Below are positions 6,370 to 10,255 of a DNA stretch of 10,255 nt, piece after piece. The position numbers and the translations under genes are program-made. The notes beneath the pieces were generated by a model. It ran no database searches. It worked only from the letters and a program-made list of their open reading frames with translations, and was not told the DNA's origin. Each line of letters opens with the position of its first letter. Positions within the stretch are counted from its first letter, which is position 1. This DNA comes from Butyrivibrio sp. Its GTDB lineage: Bacteria; Bacillota_A; Clostridia; Lachnospirales; Lachnospiraceae. Where the stretch lies: assembly GCA_017996845.1 (NCBI GenBank), contig JAGOGF010000092.1, positions 1 through 10,255 of the forward strand, written 5' to 3'.

Positions 6370-7512
6370 ATGTCGTATCCGGAAGTAAGTATTCTGTATC
6401 TGAATGAAAAAGATATGCTGGCAGCAGGAGTCGGTGATGGGGCAAAGTGTACAGACTGTATGGAAGAACTTTTGAAACTCCTGGATAAAGGTAATTACAG
6501 AATGGGAGGAGAGAACGGCAATTCACATGGTTGTATGATTTCCTTTCCGGAGAACCCGGAATTCCCGGAAATGCCCAAGAACGGTCCTGACAGAAGATTT
6601 ATGGCAATGCCCGCATATGTCGGTGGTAAGTTTGATCTTGCGGGAATGAAATGGTATGGCTCCAATGTAGACAATCGTGACAAAGGTCTTCCCAGATCTA
6701 TTTTGATGGTCATGCTGAATGATAAGGAAACAGGAGCTCCGCTTTCCCTGATGTCAGGAAATCTGATCAGTGCATACCGTACAGCGGCAGTTCCGGGTGT
6801 TGGTGTAAAACACTTTGTGAAAAAAGGTTCCAGAGTACTTGGAATAGTGGGACCCGGGGTGATCAACTGTATAGCAGTCAAGACTTTTGCAGCTGTATGT
6901 CCCACGCTGGATACGCTCAAAATCAAAGGCAGAGGACAGGCTTCTATTGACAGATGTATCCAGTTTGTGAAAGAGAACGTACCGCAGATCAAAAATATTG
7001 TGGTCTGCGATACGCTGGAAGCATGCATCCGGGATTCGGACGTAGTGAATTTTGCCACTTCTACGGCAATGGGAGTCGGAGAGGCTGCCTATCCGTTTGT
7101 AAAAACAGAGTGGATCAAACCGGGCGCTGTGATGTGTCTGCCCGGTGCAGCAAATTTCGAGGAATCACTTTTGCTGGATCCAAAAACAAAGCTGCTGGTA
7201 GATAACATTAAATTGTATGAAGCATGGGCAACGGAATATCCGTATCCGACTTATGATATGGTTTATATTCTGGGTTCCAAGCTGATGGATCTGGCACATG
7301 AAGGTAAACTAGATAAATCCAGAATTCATGATCTGGGTGCGATCTTAAACGGTAAGCTCCCGGGCAGAGAAAGCGATGATCAGATTGTACTGTATTCCGT
7401 CGGTGGAATGCCCGTAGAAGATGTTGCATGGGGAAAAGAAGTATATGATTATGCAAAAGCCAATGGAATCGGAACAGAACTCAAGCTTTGGGATGAACCA
7501 TACCTGTTCTGA
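6370..7512 (+). CDS. Ornithine cyclodeaminase / mu-crystallin family NAD(P)-dependent enzyme
   Basis: Family members use bound NAD(P) for ornithine cyclodeamination, alanine dehydrogenation, reduction of cyclic ketimines, or opine-like condensations (SbnB). This 380-aa protein keeps the substrate-side Lys (K94 in G-M-K-W-Y-G-S-N), the Arg in A-Y-R-T-A-A (R137) and a Rossmann core beginning G-I-V-G-P-G-V-I (G161-P-G163). It is longer than the usual ~330-350 aa because of an insert near residues 45-75 rich in Gly, Pro and Asn. At the position of the catalytic Asp of true ornithine cyclodeaminase (D228 of the Pseudomonas enzyme) it reads P-G-A-A-N-F-E-E (258-265), with no Asp. Ornithine cyclodeaminase activity should therefore not be assumed. 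The ribosome binding site is GCGGAGGGAAAG. Coupling with the upstream flavoenzyme suggests it reduces or processes the imine product, or removes an N-substituted amino acid. Confidence 0.86.
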   Translation: MSYPEVSILYLNEKDMLAAGVGDGAKCTDCMEELLKLLDKGNYRMGGENGNSHGCMISFPENPEFPEMPKNGPDRRFMAMPAYVGGKFDLAGMKWYGSNVDNRDKGLPRSILMVMLNDKETGAPLSLMSGNLISAYRTAAVPGVGVKHFVKKGSRVLGIVGPGVINCIAVKTFAAVCPTLDTLKIKGRGQASIDRCIQFVKENVPQIKNIVVCDTLEACIRDSDVVNFATSTAMGVGEAAYPFVKTEWIKPGAVMCLPGAANFEESLLLDPKTKLLVDNIKLYEAWATEYPYPTYDMVYILGSKLMDLAHEGKLDKSRIHDLGAILNGKLPGRESDDQIVLYSVGGMPVEDVAWGKEVYDYAKANGIGTELKLWDEPYLF

Positions 7513-7548
7513 AGAATAATATCTTTTGGTTGGAGAAGCAGGTAAGTA

Positions 7549-7580
7549 AGAGCGAGGACGCATAATGTCCTCGCTCTTTT
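7549..7580 (+). terminator. Terminator-like hairpin between the OCD-family gene and the permease
   Basis: A perfect 11-bp stem (7549-7559 with 7567-7577), GC-rich and with a 7-nt loop, is followed by only four T before CG. It lies 37 bases after the OCD-family stop and 41 before the permease start. No convincing separate promoter follows it. It may be a partial terminator or mRNA-stabilising hairpin that lowers permease expression relative to the enzymes. Confidence 0.7.
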
Positions 7581-7620
7581 CGTCCAAAGACAGAAAAAGC
7601 AATAAAGAAGGAGGCAGATT

Positions 7621-9048
7621 ATGAAAAAATTATCACTTTTTGACGGAATCTCTGTAACCGTAGGACTGATTGTAGCAACCAGTTGTCTGGTATCACTGGG
7701 AACGGGAATGGGACTTGCGGGAAAAGCATTTATCCTTCCGTTGTTCGTTGTTATGATCCTGAATATGTTTATTGCAATCAGCTTTGCCGAACTTAACAGT
7801 ATTATGCCGAATGTGGATGGTGGAACCGGGCAATATCTTCTGGCCGGACTGGGACCTGTTCCTTCACTGATCGGGAATGTGTCGGCATATGTAATCACAA
7901 TGGTGCTCGCATCAACAGGAGAGCTTACCATGTGCGGAAATGTTCTTTGTCAGTTGTTTTTTCCGGGAATGGATAATCGGATCGTTTCGCTGGGTGTGCT
8001 TGCAGTTTTCTTTGTGATCAACTGTTTTGGGGTAGACATTTTTTCCAGAATCCAGAATATTGTGGTCGTTCTTCTGATCGGTTCCATGATCATGCTCGGT
8101 CTGATCGGTATGCTTCATCTTGGAACAGGAAGCGTTGTTACGCCAGCCATGCAGTCACAGCCTTCTGTAGCAGGAACCGGAAATGTCATGGGTCTTGCCG
8201 CACTGGCATTCTGGCTGTTTATCGGAGTGGAATTTGTTATTCCGGTTGCAAAAGATATGAAGAATCCGAGAAGAGATGTGTTTTTGTCCATGATGCTGGG
8301 ATTATTGCTTTTATTCGGTGTGCAGGCAATTCTGGGACTTGGGATGACAAATTATGTCAACCTTGCAACACTTGCGGCAGATCCGAATGGAACGCCGCAT
8401 ATGACTTATGCGATGAATCTGCTTGGAACAGCAGGGAAGTACTGGATGGGGTTTGTCACCATTTTGGCAGCAGTCAGTACCATGAACACAGTGTTCGCAT
8501 CCACTTCCAGAATTCTGCAGGGAATGTCGGAAGAGAAACTGATGCCTTCCGTATTGTCTAAAGTAAATAAGCACAATGCGCCGATTAATGGACTCATTAT
8601 GATGGGAGTACTGGATGCTGTTCTGGTTATTTCCAATCTGGCGAACACAAACGGAATAACGTTTATCGTTCTGGCAGCTTCCTGCTTCTGGCTGGTTACA
8701 TATTGCATGATACATGCGACGGTGCTGATCCTGCGGAAAAAATATCCGGAGGCACCCAGAAACAGTAAATTAACTTTGTGGGGAATTCCACAAATTGTCG
8801 GTATTCTGGGAAATATATATATGTTCTGGCACATAGATTCCGGTGCTTCCAGAATCCGTATATTTGAAATCTTTGCTGTGATATTTCTGATGCTGGTGGC
8901 ATACGCATTTATCTGGGTCTGCGGTGTGATGAAAGTACGCCCGTTTGAACCGATAGATATGAATCTGGTCAACGATTCCGCAAGCGGATTTATGGATACG
9001 GTAATTGCCAGTGAAAATCTGACATCAGCAGACGCAAAAGCACAATAA
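7621..9048 (+). CDS. APC-superfamily amino acid permease
   Basis: This is a secondary transporter in the cytoplasmic membrane, predicted to import (or exchange) an amino acid or related amine using an ion gradient. The 475-aa protein has about twelve hydrophobic helices. Its first region carries F-D-G-I-S-V-T-V-G and L-G-T-G-M-G-L-A-G, the unwound helix-1 substrate site typical of the APC fold. F-A-E-L-N-S-I-M-P-N-V-D-G-G-T-G-Q-Y follows, the second family hallmark. V-A-K-D-M-K-N-P-R-R-D (after helix 6) and a conserved T-S-R-I-L-Q-G-M-S-E (helix 8-9 loop) also fit. The C-terminal tail is short and polar. The ribosome binding site AAGGAGG (7607-7613) fits ATG 7621. Placement next to the flavoenzyme and cyclodeaminase-family gene suggests it brings in their substrate. 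A hairpin upstream may tune its level. The exact substrate is unknown. Confidence 0.92.
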   Translation: MKKLSLFDGISVTVGLIVATSCLVSLGTGMGLAGKAFILPLFVVMILNMFIAISFAELNSIMPNVDGGTGQYLLAGLGPVPSLIGNVSAYVITMVLASTGELTMCGNVLCQLFFPGMDNRIVSLGVLAVFFVINCFGVDIFSRIQNIVVVLLIGSMIMLGLIGMLHLGTGSVVTPAMQSQPSVAGTGNVMGLAALAFWLFIGVEFVIPVAKDMKNPRRDVFLSMMLGLLLLFGVQAILGLGMTNYVNLATLAADPNGTPHMTYAMNLLGTAGKYWMGFVTILAAVSTMNTVFASTSRILQGMSEEKLMPSVLSKVNKHNAPINGLIMMGVLDAVLVISNLANTNGITFIVLAASCFWLVTYCMIHATVLILRKKYPEAPRNSKLTLWGIPQIVGILGNIYMFWHIDSGASRIRIFEIFAVIFLMLVAYAFIWVCGVMKVRPFEPIDMNLVNDSASGFMDTVIASENLTSADAKAQ

Positions 9049-9068
9049 AATTTCCGAAACAAAAGATA

Positions 9069-9097
9069 TTGACTTGCAGAAAAAATGCATCTATAAT
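9069..9097 (+). promoter_or_regulatory. Consensus sigma-A promoter abutting a terminator
   Basis: TTGACT (9069-9074) and a perfect TATAAT (9092-9097) are separated by exactly 17 bp. Transcription would start near 9104, which is the first base of the 14-bp terminator stem. It could make a ~38-nt RNA, or feed the AraC gene by read-through. Confidence 0.75.
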
Positions 9098-9103
9098 TCC
9101 TGT

Positions 9104-9141
9104 AAAGATGCAGAGAGGCAAAACTCTCTGCATCTTTTTTT
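9104..9141 (+). terminator. Strong intrinsic terminator after the APC permease
   Basis: A perfect 14-bp stem (9104-9117 with 9124-9137) with a 6-nt loop GCAAAA is followed by seven T (9135-9141). It ends the permease transcript. Because a consensus promoter's start site falls at its first base, it may also end a very short transcript and attenuate AraC expression. Confidence 0.92.
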
Positions 9142-9156
9142 ACAAAAAGATAAATA

Positions 9157-9168
9157 TGATACATATCA
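9157..9168 (+). repeat. Perfect palindrome upstream of the AraC-family gene
   Basis: TGATA-CA-TATCA is a perfect 12-bp inverted repeat 58 bases before the regulator's start codon. It overlaps a -10-like TATGAT (9155-9160). It could be an operator, but it is short and in AT-rich DNA, so chance is not excluded. Confidence 0.4.
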
Positions 9169-9181
9169 GGAAAACGTAAAA

Positions 9182-9218
9182 CCGTTATAAAGGACAGGTA
9201 TCAGAAAGCCTGTAACGG
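9182..9218 (+). promoter_or_regulatory. Leader hairpin next to the AraC ribosome binding site
   Basis: CCGTTA (9182-9187) pairs with TAACGG (9213-9218), and inside it CAGG (9195-9198) pairs with CCTG (9209-9212), with a bulge on the 5' side. The 3' arm runs into the ribosome binding site GGAGGAAAG (9217-9225), so folding may reduce translation of the regulator. Inferred from base pairing only. Confidence 0.4.
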
Positions 9219-9226
9219 AGGAAAGT

Positions 9227-10039
9227 ATGAAAAAGGATTTGCTTACCATGCAGCCGTATTTTGTATTCGGCACAGACAAATTCATACAATACCGGTGCTT
9301 TCACAACGGAATATCGCACTTATATGCATTCGGAGTCAATCAGGAAAAAAATAGAAGCTGCATGATCATTCCGGATGGCTGTGTAAATGTTCTTTTCGGC
9401 TATGATGAGAGTGGGATGAGTGCAAAAGTATATGGTACAGCCAGAAGTCCGCAGATATTCACACCGGACAAAAAGGAATATTTTGGAATACGCATTTATC
9501 AGGATGAGTTCGTATCCAGGATGCGCTGTGCGCCACAGGAAATTGCAGATGCGACGGCGGACATTGATGCGATCCCTGTAATCAAAGCGTACAGAGAACA
9601 GCTTTCTGAAGCGAAAAGTTTTGAAAAGAGAGTAAAGATCCTGAATGCTTTTACAGGAAACAGCGATCCCATTTTCCCCGAACCCAAAGAGATTATACTG
9701 CAGGGGATGAAAGCATATATTGCAGAAAAAAGAGGACTGGAATCAATCAGTGAAATTGCGGAAGAATTTCATTTTTCAAAAAGATATATTAATCATATTT
9801 TTCAGGAAAAAATGGCGCTTAGTGCAAAAGAATACAGTGAAATCGTGCGTTTGCAGAGAATTCTTTTTCGAATGAAGGAAAAGAAGTATACAACGCTGAC
9901 AGAGCTTGCCATAGAAGAGGGTTATTATGATCAGGCCCATTTTACAAGGAAGTTCAGAGAATATATGTGTATGAATCCGCTCGAATATGTGCGGCAGCTT
10001 CGTACAACCGGTTTTCAGGATAAAATTGAGGAAATATGA
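9227..10039 (+). CDS. AraC-family transcriptional regulator
   Basis: This is a DNA-binding regulator with a C-terminal AraC/XylS domain. In that domain (about residues 158-262) the first helix-turn-helix is I-S-E-I-A-E-E-F-H-F-S-K-R-Y-I-N-H-I-F. The second is L-T-E-L-A-I-E-E-G-Y-Y-D-Q-A-H-F-T-R-K-F, followed by the signature M-N-P-L-E-Y-V-R. The N-terminal ~150 residues contain P-D-G-C-V-N-V-L-F (49-57) and a later T-P-D-K-K-E-Y-F-G-I-R-I, which resemble the DUF6597-type sensing domain found in many AraC regulators. No membrane segment is present. Length 270 aa is normal. The ribosome binding site GGAGGAAAG fits ATG 9227. It lies downstream of, and in the same direction as, the amino-acid cassette, so it is a likely regulator of that cassette, of the next gene, or both. 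The ligand is unknown. Confidence 0.92.
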   Translation: MKKDLLTMQPYFVFGTDKFIQYRCFHNGISHLYAFGVNQEKNRSCMIIPDGCVNVLFGYDESGMSAKVYGTARSPQIFTPDKKEYFGIRIYQDEFVSRMRCAPQEIADATADIDAIPVIKAYREQLSEAKSFEKRVKILNAFTGNSDPIFPEPKEIILQGMKAYIAEKRGLESISEIAEEFHFSKRYINHIFQEKMALSAKEYSEIVRLQRILFRMKEKKYTTLTELAIEEGYYDQAHFTRKFREYMCMNPLEYVRQLRTTGFQDKIEEI

Positions 10040-10074
10040 GGATATATTACGCTTTGAAGGGAAGCAGGAAGCAT

Positions 10075-10103
10075 TTGTCAGAAACTGCATTTACTGGTAA
10101 AAT
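10075..10103 (+). promoter_or_regulatory. Promoter ahead of the gene at the window's right end
   Basis: TTGTCA (10075-10080, five of six) and TAAAAT (10098-10103, five of six) are separated by 17 bp, with an extended TGG just before the -10. Transcription would start near 10110. The sequence GAATCTG occurs twice downstream (10131 and 10151), and GGACA/TGTCC (10141-10145 with 10156-10160) could form a small hairpin in the leader. Confidence 0.6.
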
Positions 10104-10185
10104 AGCCTTGATTATCAAATAGATATACGGGAATCTGAGTGGACATTTTTGAATCTGTCCAAAGGTTCATTCGAGGCAAAAACAA

Positions 10186-10255
10186 ATGGGTAATACGCAG
10201 TTTTGGAATAATATTCCGGAGGATAAATACAAAGAAGGAAAAGCTTTTTATGAAA
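10186..10255 (+). CDS. Start of an unidentified gene, cut by the window end
   Basis: An open frame begins at ATG 10186 and runs past the window edge: 23 complete codons giving M-G-N-T-Q-F-W-N-N-I-P-E-D-K-Y-K-E-G-K-A-F-Y-E. GAGG (10173-10176) lies nine bases upstream, and a good promoter sits about 80 bases before it. The residues look like real, soluble protein but are too few to name a family. An alternative start in another frame is the ATG at 10250, preceded by AAGAAGGAAAAG, in which case the present frame would be non-coding. Confidence 0.45.
   Translation, partial: MGNTQFWNNIPEDKYKEGKAFYE

Noticed and set aside
6495..7058. 187-codon - strand open frame opposite the OCD-family gene
   Set aside because: It is fully contained in a gene with clear family motifs. 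Its product shows no motif I recognise, and I treat it as a chance antisense frame.
8406..9164. Long (252-codon) open frame on the - strand opposite the APC permease
   Set aside because: It lies antisense to a clear multi-helix permease and crosses a strong terminator and promoter. Its sequence has no recognisable family pattern, and antisense frames of hydrophobic genes are often open by chance.
1..10255. Mobile element, phage, CRISPR or toxin-antitoxin system
   Set aside because: No transposase, integrase, long terminal repeats, regular spaced repeats or small toxin/antitoxin pairs were seen. Gene order and strand are consistent with ordinary chromosome.

Overview
The window looks like chromosome of an anaerobic, gut-type Firmicute, most likely a Clostridia/Lachnospiraceae member. 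The grounds are moderate-to-low GC, strong AGGAGG-type ribosome binding sites, short Firmicute-style promoters and intrinsic terminators with U-runs, and protein families common in that group. All recognisable genes lie on the + strand. No rRNA, tRNA, CRISPR array, transposase or phage gene was seen.

Positions 1-2844 are the tail of a sugar-uptake operon: two CUT1-type (MalF/MalG-like) ABC permease subunits, then a LacI-family repressor that probably controls the operon. The substrate-binding protein should lie just upstream, outside the window. Overlapping the repressor's stop codon is a near-consensus promoter (2841-2869). It drives a leader with a long terminator hairpin and a competing upstream hairpin (about 2886-2967), then a 105-aa SMR transporter. 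The transporter carries the guanidinium-exporter (Gdx/SugE) residues, so the leader is read as a guanidine riboswitch, probably class IV (mepA type). Next come a membrane-bound diguanylate cyclase (3455-4606) with a degenerate I-site and a strong terminator.

Positions 4791-9048 form a small amino-acid/imine cassette. It holds a RidA-superfamily protein without the usual catalytic Arg, a SoxB/DAO-type FAD amine oxidoreductase, an ornithine cyclodeaminase/mu-crystallin-family NAD(P) enzyme with altered active-site positions, an internal terminator-like hairpin, and an APC amino-acid permease. A plausible reading is that the permease imports an amino acid or opine-like N-substituted amino acid. 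The flavoenzyme would oxidise it to an imine, the Rid protein would process or sense the imine, and the mu-crystallin-like enzyme would reduce or otherwise convert it. The actual substrate cannot be read from sequence.

Positions 9049-10039 hold a consensus promoter placed directly against a perfect 14-bp terminator hairpin, a palindrome, a leader hairpin next to the ribosome binding site, and an AraC-family regulator that may control the cassette. The window ends in a promoter and the first 23 codons of an unidentified gene (10186 onward).
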